This document shows positions 1-10,197 of a DNA stretch of 64,000 bases, piece by piece (within the stretch, counting starts at the first letter, position 1; every line of letters starts with the position of its first letter). Source of the stretch: Erwinia sp. SLM-02 (GTDB taxonomy: Bacteria; Pseudomonadota; Gammaproteobacteria; Enterobacterales; Enterobacteriaceae); contig NZ_JAQISN010000004.1 in assembly GCF_037450285.1 (NCBI RefSeq), forward strand, positions 371,278 through 435,277, given 5' to 3'. A model generated the notes under the pieces. It ran no database searches. It was not told the DNA's origin and saw nothing but the letters and a program-made list of their open reading frames with translations. The position numbers and the translations under genes are program-made.

Positions 1-66
1 GGCAGCGTGGTTCGACTTACGCTGCCGGAACAACCGGATACAGATAGCCTATGGAGAGGACAACTC

Positions 67-333
67 ATGAAAAAAATTATTTCAGTTACTGCCTTACTGT
101 TTACCGCGACCCTGGCGTTTAACGCTTCAGCGGCCAAAGAAATCAGCCGTCAGCAGGTTCAGGATATGAATCTGGATAAGATTGGCGTGATTACCACAAC
201 CGGTACCAATGCGCCCATGGACGCCAAAGCCGATCTGTCTGCCAAGGCGGATAAACTGGGCGGCCGTTACTACGTGATTATCGCAGCAGAAGAGCGCGGC
301 CGTACGCTGGCAGAAGCGGAAGTGTATAAATAA
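67..333 (+). CDS. DUF1471 (YdgH/BhsA/McbA-like) small periplasmic protein
   Basis: Encodes 88 residues. The N-terminus is a typical Sec signal peptide: two lysines, a hydrophobic core, and a likely cut after A-S-A-A near residue 22. The mature part, with Q-x-M-x-L-x-K-I-G-V-I near its start and a repeated G-R-x-Y-x-I-I-A strand, fits the DUF1471/BhsA family of small stress- and biofilm-linked periplasmic proteins. The start at 67 is preceded by a GGAGAGG ribosome site; an upstream GTG at 7 would bury the signal peptide. Function beyond family is unknown. It converges on the GH13 phosphorylase gene, with 16 bp between the stop codons. Confidence 0.8.
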   Translation: MKKIISVTALLFTATLAFNASAAKEISRQQVQDMNLDKIGVITTTGTNAPMDAKADLSAKADKLGGRYYVIIAAEERGRTLAEAEVYK

Positions 334-342
334 GCGGAACTG

Positions 343-360
343 AGGCGGATCATTCCGCCT
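343..360. terminator. Hairpin between convergent genes
   Basis: A 7-bp perfect stem (AGGCGGA / TCCGCCT, loop TCAT) sits between the DUF1471 gene and the convergent phosphorylase gene and overlaps the latter's stop codon. There is no clear U-tract on either side, so its role as a terminator is only inferred from position. Confidence 0.4.
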
Positions 361-2041
361 GCAGCCAGTAATAGTCCCACGGGGCCAGATTAAGCGGTCC
401 CGCTTTGTTCACCGCTTCCCCGCTTATCACATCGCGATATCTCTTCTCTTCCGGTAGCGAATAGCTCACCGCCTTTTCACTCAGGTTGTAGATGCACAGC
501 AGGGTATCGCCAGCATTTGGCGCTTCGCGCATCATCACCAGCAGGGTGTTTTCGCTTTCCAGGATCCTCAGCGCATTATCGGGATGGAAGGCGGGCTGCC
601 GCTGACGTATCTGAATGAGTTCACGCATTGCCTTAAACACCTGAGAACGCAGCGTAGTGGGATCTGCCAGCAGCGATTCAATCGCCTCAAGGGGGTATTT
701 CTCGCGGTTAATCGCCCGGTTATATCCCGCCCGTCTGACGCCATCGACATCGTTGCGCGAACCCAGCAGGCTTTGTACATAAACGGCTGGCACGCCGGGA
801 AACGCCAGCAGCAGCGCATGCGCCAGCATAAAGCGCCGCAGGCGAGTGGCGTCGTCATCGTCCTTTTTATTTAACGCGTCCATATAGGTGACGTTAATTT
901 CATAAGGGCTGGTGGTGCCATCAGGATTGTTCTTGTAGGAGATCAGTGCGCCTTCATTCGCCAGATCGCGCACCAGCGAGACGATCTCGGTTTCCGGCAG
1001 AATGCCGCGCAGCGGATTCAGGCCGATGCCGTCATGAGAAGCAAGAAAGTTAAAAAAGGTGGTGCTGCCGACGCTGGCATCGAGCGATGCGGCCCACTGC
1101 CGCAGGGCGCGGGACGATCCGTAATGGATGGCGTGCAGCACCAGCGGCGGCAGCGAGAACTGGTAAACCATCTGCGCTTCGTCGGCCCCGCTGCCGAAGT
1201 AGCTGATGTTGTCTTTGTGCGGCACGTTGGTTTCCGTCAGGATCACCGTGCCCGGTGCCACCTCATCGGCCACGGCGCGCATCAGTTTGACCAGCTGGTG
1301 GGTTTTCTCCAGATGAATGCAGGAAGTCCCCGGGGTTTTCCACATATAGCCAACCGCATCCAGCCGCACGTAGTCCGCGCCTTTTTCAAGGTAATCCAGC
1401 AGCACGGTCATCATGTCGATCAGTACCTCCGGGTTAGCGAAGTTCAGATCGATCTGATCGGCGCTGAAGGTGGTCCAGACGAAGCGCGTCTCGCCATCGG
1501 CCAGGGTAAACGGCGTCAGCAGCGGAGAGGTGCGCGGGCGGGTAACCGCGCTCAGATCGGTGGCGGGCGGCATGCTGATAAAGAAGTCATCCCAGCGCGG
1601 ATCCTGGGCCAGATAGCCTTTGAACCAGCGGCTCTCCGCAGACATGTGGTTGCAGACAAAATCAAACATCAGCCGGGTATGCTGATGAAGCTGGGCAATA
1701 TCCTGCCAGTCGCCGCAGTGTTCATCGATGCGGTGATAGTCAATCACGGAAAAACCATCGTCCGAAGACCAGGGGAAAAACGGCAGCAGATGCACCAGAT
1801 TAAAGGTGGTTTGCAGATGCTGCTGATAGAAGCGGGTAAAGGTGGTTAACGTGGCGATACCGTCCTCATGGAACTGATCGGCATAGGTTATCAGCACCAC
1901 GTCTTTCTCATCCCAGTGCGGCTTGCGCTGATAGCGGATGCGCGCTCGCGTGTCGTCAATCAGCGCGCGCAGCCGCGCCAGCGCGGTGGGGGGAAAGGAA
2001 GCGTCATAGATGCGATCGATTAAGCTACTGATGATATCCAT
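350..2041 (-). CDS. GH13 sugar phosphorylase (sucrose/glucosylglycerate phosphorylase-like)
   Basis: 563 residues forming an (alpha/beta)8 glycoside hydrolase family 13 protein of the sucrose-phosphorylase type (GH13_18, which includes E. coli YcjM). Visible catalytic positions are nucleophile D228 in V-R-L-D-A-V, general acid/base E270 in I-L-T-E-T-N, and D337 in A-S-H-D-G. Family members reversibly phosphorolyse alpha-glucosides such as sucrose or 2-O-glucosylglycerate to glucose 1-phosphate; which substrate applies here cannot be told. The start at 2041 (MDII) was chosen over 2059 because homologues begin near there. It lies downstream of feoB on the same strand, with a gap of about 100 bp and no sugar transporter or kinase nearby. 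It is an orphan enzyme in an iron locus. Confidence 0.8.
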   Translation of the reverse strand: MDIISSLIDRIYDASFPPTALARLRALIDDTRARIRYQRKPHWDEKDVVLITYADQFHEDGIATLTTFTRFYQQHLQTTFNLVHLLPFFPWSSDDGFSVIDYHRIDEHCGDWQDIAQLHQHTRLMFDFVCNHMSAESRWFKGYLAQDPRWDDFFISMPPATDLSAVTRPRTSPLLTPFTLADGETRFVWTTFSADQIDLNFANPEVLIDMMTVLLDYLEKGADYVRLDAVGYMWKTPGTSCIHLEKTHQLVKLMRAVADEVAPGTVILTETNVPHKDNISYFGSGADEAQMVYQFSLPPLVLHAIHYGSSRALRQWAASLDASVGSTTFFNFLASHDGIGLNPLRGILPETEIVSLVRDLANEGALISYKNNPDGTTSPYEINVTYMDALNKKDDDDATRLRRFMLAHALLLAFPGVPAVYVQSLLGSRNDVDGVRRAGYNRAINREKYPLEAIESLLADPTTLRSQVFKAMRELIQIRQRQPAFHPDNALRILESENTLLVMMREAPNAGDTLLCIYNLSEKAVSYSLPEEKRYRDVISGEAVNKAGPLNLAPWDYYWLQAE

Positions 2042-2141
2042 GTGTCGTGAACGGACCACCGCAGGCGAAGAGTTCAGGCGTTATTTTTCACTGTAGACTC
2101 TGGTATCAGATTCGCAACTTCTTCGGCCCGATCGACGAGTA

Positions 2142-4445
2142 TCAGTGGCAGTTTTTACCCTGGTCGCAGTGCTGGCAGGCGTGAGTGATATTTTTTATTG
2201 GGATCGTCACCGGTTTAAGCTTGATCCTGCGCAGCATCGTTAGCACCACGATATTGACCAACACCACGACAGCAATAATCAGGCTGCTGCTGCCCGGATG
2301 CTGGCGGAAGCTGGCCAGCTGATAAAACAGGGCGGCCAGCGACCAGGCCAGATCCAGCCCCCAGAATATTGAAAACAGCATCCAGCGATGGCTGCTTTCA
2401 CGGGCGATCGCGCCCATCACCGAGACGCACGGTACATACAGCAGCACAAAAATCAGATAGCTGTAGGCCGCGGCATCACTGACAAATTTGCTGTGCATGG
2501 TGCCCATGGCGCCGCCGGCCATTTCCGCATCGCCTTTGCTGGCTTCAATCGGATTCGAGAGGACGCTGAGGCTGAATGCGCCTTTAATGCCCTGCCAGGT
2601 TTCGGCAAACGCCTCCTGCAGCGCGTCGATCAGGCTGAACTTCGCCGCATCAAACGGCTGCTGCTGGATGGCTTCGGCGGTGTACAGCGTATTCAGCGTG
2701 CCGACCACCACCTCCTTCGCCATCGCGCCGGTCAGCAGGCCGACGGTGGCCTGCCAGTTATCGTCGGTGATGCCGATGGGGGAAAGCAGCGGCGTCAGCG
2801 TGCGGCTGACGCTGGCGAGCGCCGACTGGTTCAGATCGCTGACCGGTTTACCACTTAGAGAGAAGCTGTTCAGCGCGCCAATGACCATGCTGACCAGCAC
2901 GATCACTTTGCCCGCCCGCAGCAGGAAGCCACGCAGGCGCTGCCAGCTTTGCATCAGCAGGCTTTTCAGATGTGGAATATGCCAGACCGGCAGCTCCATC
3001 ACGAACGGGCTGGCGGTCCCACGCATCAGCGTGTGTTTGAGCACCAGCCCGGTGAGGATGGCGACCACAATTCCGAGCACGTAGAGGCTGAAGACCACCA
3101 TCGCGCCGTGCTGACCGAAAAAGGCGGCGGCGAAAACGGCAAAAATGGCCAGCCGCGCGCCGCAGGAGATAAACGGAGCCATCAGCACGGTGATCAGTCG
3201 TTCGCGCGGGGCATCCAGCGTGCGGGCGCCCATCACCGAAGGCACATTGCAGCCAAAGCCGACAATCAGCGGCACAAAGGATTTGCCCGGCAGCCCCAGC
3301 GCCTGCATCAGGCGATCCATCACAAAAGCGGCGCGCGCCATGTAGCCGGAGTCTTCCAGCAGCGACAGGAACAGAAACATCATGCCGATCTGCGGCACCA
3401 GCGGCATCACCGTGTTGATTCCGCCCCCGATCCCCTGGGCGAGGAACAGCGTCAGCCAGGCCGGAAAATGCAGGCCGGCACCCAGCCACTGGGTACCCTG
3501 AATAAAAATAGCGGCTGAACCCAGGTCAAATAGCGGCTGTAGCGCGCCGCCCAGGTTGATCGCCAGGAAAAACATCAGATACATCACCAGGAAAAATATC
3601 GGCAGTCCCAGCCAACGGTTCATCACCAGCTGGTCGAGCCGCATGGAAAAGCTGGTGCCGGTTCTGCCGTGAAACATGGCATCGCGACACAGTGCATCGA
3701 TTTTTTGATAGCGGCTGCTGGCGATAGCCTGAGCGGCGGCATCACCGGTTTGCTGGTGGAGGGCGGTCAGCAGCGCGGCAGCGTCTCCGGCCTGCTGCTG
3801 GCTCCAGATATCGCCCTCCAGCATTTGCAGCGCCAGCCAGCGCTTTTTTTTCTGCGCCATGGCGTGTGGCTGTGCGGCGACCAGCTGGGCCACCGCGTTC
3901 TGCAACTCCGGCGGGTAGTCAACGCTCAGATCCGGCACGGCACGATCGTGACGGTCGATGGCCTGTTTCAGGATATCAATGCCGTGACCACGGGTTGAAA
4001 CCAACGGTACTACCGGACAGCCCAGCGCCCGGGAAAGGGCCTCGCTGTTTATGCTGATCTGCTGACGCTCCGCGATGTCCAGCATATTCAGTGCCACGAT
4101 GCAGGGCTGGCCCATTTCCAGCAGCTGCGTGGTGAGATAAAGATTACGGGCCAGATTGCTGGCATCCACCACGTTAATCACCAGATCCGCTTCTCCGCTC
4201 AGCAGATAGTGGCAGGCAATTTGCTCATCCAGCGACGCCTGCGCCGACAGGGTAGTGAGCGAGTAGGTACCCGGGAGATCCACCAGCCTGACCTGGTGCT
4301 GTGGGGTGGTGAACGTCCCCTCTTTACGCTCAACGGTGACGCCCGCCCAGTTTCCCACCCGCTGCCGCGACCCGGTCAGCTGATTAAAAAGGGTGGTTTT
4401 ACCCACGTTCGGGTTACCGGTCAGCGCAACGGTACAGTTTTTCAT
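2142..4445 (-). CDS. feoB: Ferrous iron transporter FeoB
   Basis: 767 residues, near the usual 773. An N-terminal G-protein domain carries the P-loop G-N-P-N-V-G-K-T (residues 10-17) and the D-L-P-G-T-Y switch. This is followed by two Gate-type membrane halves that form the Fe2+ path through the inner membrane. The C-terminus ends in a short Cys/His stretch (A-C-Q-H-C ... C-H), common in enterobacterial FeoB. It overlaps feoA by 4 nt (ATGA), indicating translational coupling. No feoC follows; a GH13 gene occupies that place. Expression is probably shared with feoA under Fur and FNR control. Confidence 0.97.
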   Translation of the reverse strand: MKNCTVALTGNPNVGKTTLFNQLTGSRQRVGNWAGVTVERKEGTFTTPQHQVRLVDLPGTYSLTTLSAQASLDEQIACHYLLSGEADLVINVVDASNLARNLYLTTQLLEMGQPCIVALNMLDIAERQQISINSEALSRALGCPVVPLVSTRGHGIDILKQAIDRHDRAVPDLSVDYPPELQNAVAQLVAAQPHAMAQKKKRWLALQMLEGDIWSQQQAGDAAALLTALHQQTGDAAAQAIASSRYQKIDALCRDAMFHGRTGTSFSMRLDQLVMNRWLGLPIFFLVMYLMFFLAINLGGALQPLFDLGSAAIFIQGTQWLGAGLHFPAWLTLFLAQGIGGGINTVMPLVPQIGMMFLFLSLLEDSGYMARAAFVMDRLMQALGLPGKSFVPLIVGFGCNVPSVMGARTLDAPRERLITVLMAPFISCGARLAIFAVFAAAFFGQHGAMVVFSLYVLGIVVAILTGLVLKHTLMRGTASPFVMELPVWHIPHLKSLLMQSWQRLRGFLLRAGKVIVLVSMVIGALNSFSLSGKPVSDLNQSALASVSRTLTPLLSPIGITDDNWQATVGLLTGAMAKEVVVGTLNTLYTAEAIQQQPFDAAKFSLIDALQEAFAETWQGIKGAFSLSVLSNPIEASKGDAEMAGGAMGTMHSKFVSDAAAYSYLIFVLLYVPCVSVMGAIARESSHRWMLFSIFWGLDLAWSLAALFYQLASFRQHPGSSSLIIAVVVLVNIVVLTMLRRIKLKPVTIPIKNITHACQHCDQGKNCH

Positions 4446-4678
4446 ACGTCAGCCCCGGGGGCGTTTTCCAGCTGCAGCAGAGCGAGATCTTTTTTACGCA
4501 GCATCAGGCTGATCCGTGGCGTTTTGATCTGCAGCGGATCGCCAAGCGGTGCCACGCGAATCAGCTCAAAGGTTGAGCCGGGAAGTAATCCCAGGGCCAT
4601 CAGTTTCTGACGAAAAACCGGACTGACCTCCGGAGAAAAACGAAGGATACGATAACGCTGTTTCGGTATCAGTTGCAT
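4442..4678 (-). CDS. feoA: Ferrous iron transport protein FeoA
   Basis: 78 residues. A small SH3-like cytosolic protein that partners FeoB in ferrous iron uptake. The family pattern is visible: L-M-A-L-G-L-L-P-G in the middle, then a P-L-G-D-P-L-Q-I strand. It is the first gene of feoAB, and its stop overlaps the feoB start by 4 nt. Upstream lies about 160 bp holding Fur- and FNR-like sites. It begins directly with MQLIPK, as in homologues. Confidence 0.95.
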   Translation of the reverse strand: MQLIPKQRYRILRFSPEVSPVFRQKLMALGLLPGSTFELIRVAPLGDPLQIKTPRISLMLRKKDLALLQLENAPGADV

Positions 4679-4705
4679 GGCCTGTGCCCACCGCGAAAAA
4701 AAAAT

Positions 4706-4769
4706 GAGTGATAATCAACCAATGCGAATTTTAATGAGAGTGATTATCGCTGGTATTGATATGGCGCAA
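4706..4769 (-). promoter_or_regulatory. feoAB control region: Fur-box-like and FNR-like sites
   Basis: Upstream of feoA, positions 4736-4748 read GAGAGTGATTATC, matching 11 of 13 bases of the Fur 6-1-6 core (GATAAT-G-ATTATC). A second GATAATC half-site lies at 4710-4716. Positions 4756-4769 read TTGAT-N4-CGCAA, an imperfect FNR box. In E. coli feo is repressed by Fur and activated by FNR, so the sites fit, but the FNR match is weak. Confidence 0.45.
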
Positions 4770-4805
4770 TGTTGACACTGGCAGGGGGGAGAGATCGTGG
4801 CAAAG

Positions 4806-4829
4806 CGGGCGGATCGGCCGATCCGCCCG
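4806..4829 (-). terminator. Palindromic terminator after tex
   Basis: A 22-bp perfect palindrome at 4807-4828 (GGGCGGATC/GATCCGCCC arms with GGCC centre), extended by one C-G pair, lies just beyond the tex stop. On the minus strand it is followed by only a short U run, so termination there may be incomplete. Confidence 0.5.
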
Positions 4830-4836
4830 TGCAGAA

Positions 4837-7173
4837 CTAGCGTTTTTTACCGAATGCCGCAGCCAGCGCGTCGCCCATGGCGCTGTTGCCGGCGGACGAT
4901 GCGGCAGGGCGGTTAGCCCCTTTGGCCGGGCGGGAATTTTCCCGGTTTTTGCCGCTGCTGCCGCTGTTACCGCCGCCGCGACGGGCGCTGGTTTCACCCG
5001 GCTGTTCGTCAAGACGCATCGTCAGCGCGATGCGCTTACGCTGCAGATCCACTTCCATCACCTTCACTTTGACGATATCCCCGGCTTTCACCACTTTGTG
5101 CGGATCGTCGACAAATTTGTCCGACAGGGAGGAGATGTGTACCAGGCCATCCTGATGTACGCCGATATCGACGAAGGCACCAAAGTTGGTAACGTTTGTG
5201 ACGGAGCCTTCCAGTACCATGCCCGGCAGCAGATCGTTCAGGGTATCCACGCCTTCGGCAAACTGCGCGGTTTTAAACTCAGGGCGCGGATCGCGGCCTG
5301 GTTTTTCCAGCTCTTTGATGATGTCGCTGACGGTAGGCACACCGAACCGTTCATCGGTGAAATCCACGGCCTTCAGGTTGCGCAGCTCGGCCGGGTTGCC
5401 CATCAGGTCGCTCAGCGACTGTCCGGTTGACGACAGAATACGCTCCACTACCGGATAGGCTTCCGGGTGAACGGTCGACGCGTCCAGCGGGTTATCCCCC
5501 TGGCTGATGCGCAGGAAGCCGGCGCACTGCTCAAACGCTTTCGGCCCCAGGCGACTGACCTTCAGCAGCTGCTGGCGGTTCTGGAAGCGGCCGTTTTCAT
5601 CGCGCCAGTTAACAATATTCTGGGCGATCATTTTGCTCAGGCCCGCCACGCGGGTCAGCAGCGGCACCGAGGCGGTATTCAGATCCACGCCGACGCCGTT
5701 AACGCAGTCTTCCACGACCGCATCCAGCTTTTTCGCCAGCTGGCTCTGGCTGACGTCATGCTGATACTGGCCCACGCCGATGGATTTCGGGTCGATTTTC
5801 ACCAGCTCGGAGAGCGGATCCTGCAGGCGACGGGCAATGGAAACCGCGCCACGGATCGATACATCCAGGTCCGGGAACTCCAGCGCGGCCAGCTCGGATG
5901 CCGAGTAGACGGATGCACCGGCTTCGCTGACGATCACTTTCTGGCCGTGTACCTGTGGGAACTGCTTCTGCAGGTCCAGGTAGAAGCGCTCGGTTTCTCG
6001 GGAGGCGGTACCGTTACCGATGGCGGTCAGCTCCACCTGGTGCCTGGCGCACAGTGCGGCAACAGCAGCGGCGGCTTTGGCGGCCTGGCCGGTATGCGGA
6101 TAAATGGTATCGGTGGCAACCAGCTTGCCGGTGGCGTCAACCACCGCCACTTTCACGCCGGTGCGCAGGCCCGGGTCGAGGCCCATGGTGGCGCGCATGC
6201 CCGCCGGGGCCGCCATCAGCAGATCGTGCAGGTTGCGGGCGAAAACGTTGATGGCTTCTTCTTCCGCTCGCTCACGTACCGTACCCATCAGCTCGGTTTC
6301 CAGGTGCAGCAGCACCTTGATACGCCAGGTCCAGCTGACCACGGCTTTACGCCAGGCATCCGCAGGCGCGTTGTTCAGGCGCAGGCCAAGATGATCGGTA
6401 ACGATCTGCTCGCCGTGGCTTTCTCGCGGCGGTTCATCGAACTGCGGATCGGGGTTGAGCGACAGCTGCAGGATGCCTTCGTTACGGCCGCGGAACATCG
6501 CCAGCGCGCGGTGGGAAGGCACGGTGGCCAGCGCCTCATGATGATCGAAGTAGTCGCGGAACTTGGCGCCTTCCTCCTCTTTGCCGTCGATCACGCGGGA
6601 CACCAGGTGGGCATTTTTCCACAGGTAATCACGGACTTTCGCCAGCAGCGAAGCGTCTTCGGCAAAGCGCTCCATCAGAATATAACGTGCGCCGTCGAGG
6701 GCGGCTTTGACGTCGGCGACGCCTTTGTCGGCATCGACAAACTCCGCAGCGCGCTGCTCGGGATCCTGCGATGGGGTCTGCCACAGCGTATCGGCCAGCG
6801 GTTCCAGCCCGGCTTCTATGGCGATCTGCCCGCGCGTGCGGCGCTTGGGTTTGTAGGGGAGGTAAAGGTCTTCCAGCTCGGTTTTGCTCATTGTGCCGTT
6901 AATGGCGGCGGCGAGTTCAGCGCTGAGCTTGCCCTGATCGTCGATGGATTTCAGGATCGACTGGCGGCGATCTTCCAGTTCGCGCAGATAGCCGAGGCGC
7001 GTTTCCAGCGTACGCAGCTGGGTGTCATCCAGCCCCCCGGTCACTTCCTTACGATAGCGGGCAATAAATGGAACGGTATTGCCTTCATCCAGCAGGCGAA
7101 CAGCGGCTTCAACCTGTTCTGCTCGTGCCTTGAGTTCATCAGCAATAATGCGGCTCAGCGAATCTTTCATCAT
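4837..7173 (-). CDS. tex: Transcription accessory protein Tex (YhgF)
   Basis: 778 residues. Very close to enterobacterial Tex (E. coli 773): N-terminal helical region, YqgF-like RNase H fold around residues 325-450 (starting M-G-L-D-P-G-L-R-T-G), helix-hairpin-helix repeats near 500-560, and a C-terminal S1 RNA-binding domain near 650-720 (G-A-F-V-D-I-G-V-H-Q-D-G-L). A basic Gly/Arg/Asn-rich tail ends in G-K-K-R. Tex associates with transcription and RNA; its precise role is not settled. Two adjacent ATGs (7173, 7170) are possible, and the first matches the family. It is followed by a palindromic terminator and then feoAB on the same strand. Confidence 0.95.
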   Translation of the reverse strand: MMKDSLSRIIADELKARAEQVEAAVRLLDEGNTVPFIARYRKEVTGGLDDTQLRTLETRLGYLRELEDRRQSILKSIDDQGKLSAELAAAINGTMSKTELEDLYLPYKPKRRTRGQIAIEAGLEPLADTLWQTPSQDPEQRAAEFVDADKGVADVKAALDGARYILMERFAEDASLLAKVRDYLWKNAHLVSRVIDGKEEEGAKFRDYFDHHEALATVPSHRALAMFRGRNEGILQLSLNPDPQFDEPPRESHGEQIVTDHLGLRLNNAPADAWRKAVVSWTWRIKVLLHLETELMGTVRERAEEEAINVFARNLHDLLMAAPAGMRATMGLDPGLRTGVKVAVVDATGKLVATDTIYPHTGQAAKAAAAVAALCARHQVELTAIGNGTASRETERFYLDLQKQFPQVHGQKVIVSEAGASVYSASELAALEFPDLDVSIRGAVSIARRLQDPLSELVKIDPKSIGVGQYQHDVSQSQLAKKLDAVVEDCVNGVGVDLNTASVPLLTRVAGLSKMIAQNIVNWRDENGRFQNRQQLLKVSRLGPKAFEQCAGFLRISQGDNPLDASTVHPEAYPVVERILSSTGQSLSDLMGNPAELRNLKAVDFTDERFGVPTVSDIIKELEKPGRDPRPEFKTAQFAEGVDTLNDLLPGMVLEGSVTNVTNFGAFVDIGVHQDGLVHISSLSDKFVDDPHKVVKAGDIVKVKVMEVDLQRKRIALTMRLDEQPGETSARRGGGNSGSSGKNRENSRPAKGANRPAASSAGNSAMGDALAAAFGKKR

Positions 7174-7282
7174 TGGGATACTTTTTGGCTATAGAAAATA
7201 GGGGACAGTTATACGGACTGCAGCCGTAAAATGCCAACGTTGAGGCGACGGAATGCCAGTGAACCGCGCGATAGCAACATAA

Positions 7283-7762
7283 TTAGGACTCTTCCAGATA
7301 GCTGATATCGTTGACGTACCAGAGTGCATCACCTACCGGGGTATGCACGGTGGCGGCATCACCGACTTCCTTTTTCAGCAGCGCGCGTGCCATGGGTGAA
7401 TCAATGGAAATATAGTCATTTCGCCCAAAGATCTCGTCATAGCCGACGATGCGAAAACGCTTAATGTCGCCGTCGTCGTTTTCCACTTCAACCCACGCGC
7501 CGAAGAAGACTTTGCCATCCTGCTGCGGCGAATAGTCGACAATCCGTAGCTGCTCCAGACACTTGGTCAGGTAACGCACCCGGCGGTCGATCTCACGCAG
7601 GCGCTTTTTATTGTACTGGTAGTCGGCGTTTTCGCTGCGGTCGCCGAGGCTGGCCGCCCAGGTCACTTTTTTGGTGACTTCTGGCCGCTCCTCGCGCCAC
7701 AGAAAATCCAGCTCCTTCTTCAGCAGGTCGTAGCCGCCGCGGGTGATCAGTTTGGTTTTCAT
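7283..7762 (-). CDS. greB: Transcript cleavage factor GreB
   Basis: 159 residues (family 158). Rescues backtracked RNA polymerase by stimulating cleavage of the nascent RNA 3' end. The N-terminal coiled coil carries the acidic tip D41 and E44 in L-G-D-R-S-E-N-A-D-Y, and the C-terminal FKBP-like domain follows. The start at 7762 (MKTKLITRGG) is the conserved one; an upstream in-frame ATG at 7840 would add 26 unrelated residues. It is divergent from ompR, as in E. coli. Confidence 0.95.
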   Translation of the reverse strand: MKTKLITRGGYDLLKKELDFLWREERPEVTKKVTWAASLGDRSENADYQYNKKRLREIDRRVRYLTKCLEQLRIVDYSPQQDGKVFFGAWVEVENDDGDIKRFRIVGYDEIFGRNDYISIDSPMARALLKKEVGDAATVHTPVGDALWYVNDISYLEES

Positions 7763-8072
7763 CGTTAACCCATGCTGTTCAGTAAGGTTGAGGGGTATCC
7801 TGCCATCATGACGAATAATGTAAACCTTCAGCAGGGGCAAGAGGTCAGATTAACCCCTGCTGATTTAGCGCTTTACCCGCTGTTTGTTCTGCGGATTTTT
7901 TTATCTGCGGACGCGATCGGCCGCACGTTTAACGATGAATTTTAAGGATAACCTACTGTTTAATATGCTTTGTAACAATTTCGGCTACAATATAAACCAT
8001 TATTGACTGTTACATTCAGGCTTATTTTTTAAAAATATCAGCTCGGGCAATAGCGCCTTTGGGAGTATCGAA

Positions 8073-10153
<2,081 letters not shown>

Positions 10154-10163
10154 TGACTGAAGT

Positions 10164-10190
10164 GGATGGACCTGAACCGGTCCATCCTTT
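10164..10190. terminator. Bidirectional terminator between envZ and pckA
   Basis: A 9-bp perfect stem GGATGGACC / GGTCCATCC with a 6-base loop, followed by TTT on the plus strand, lies between the stop codons of envZ (+) and pckA (-). Confidence 0.7.
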
Positions 10191-10197
10191 GACGTCG

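Noticed and set aside
1034..1849. 271-codon open frame opposite the GH13 gene
   Set aside because: Antisense shadow of a gene with clear catalytic motifs; no ribosome site and no recognisable product.
5467..7194. 575-codon open frame on the plus strand opposite tex
   Set aside because: It mirrors the tex reading frame, which has full homology and domain structure. Long antisense frames are expected from the codon bias, and the product resembles no protein.
7888..7911. Direct repeat TCTGCGGA twice, 16 bp apart, between greB and ompR
   Set aside because: Short and not in a recognisable operator arrangement; likely chance.
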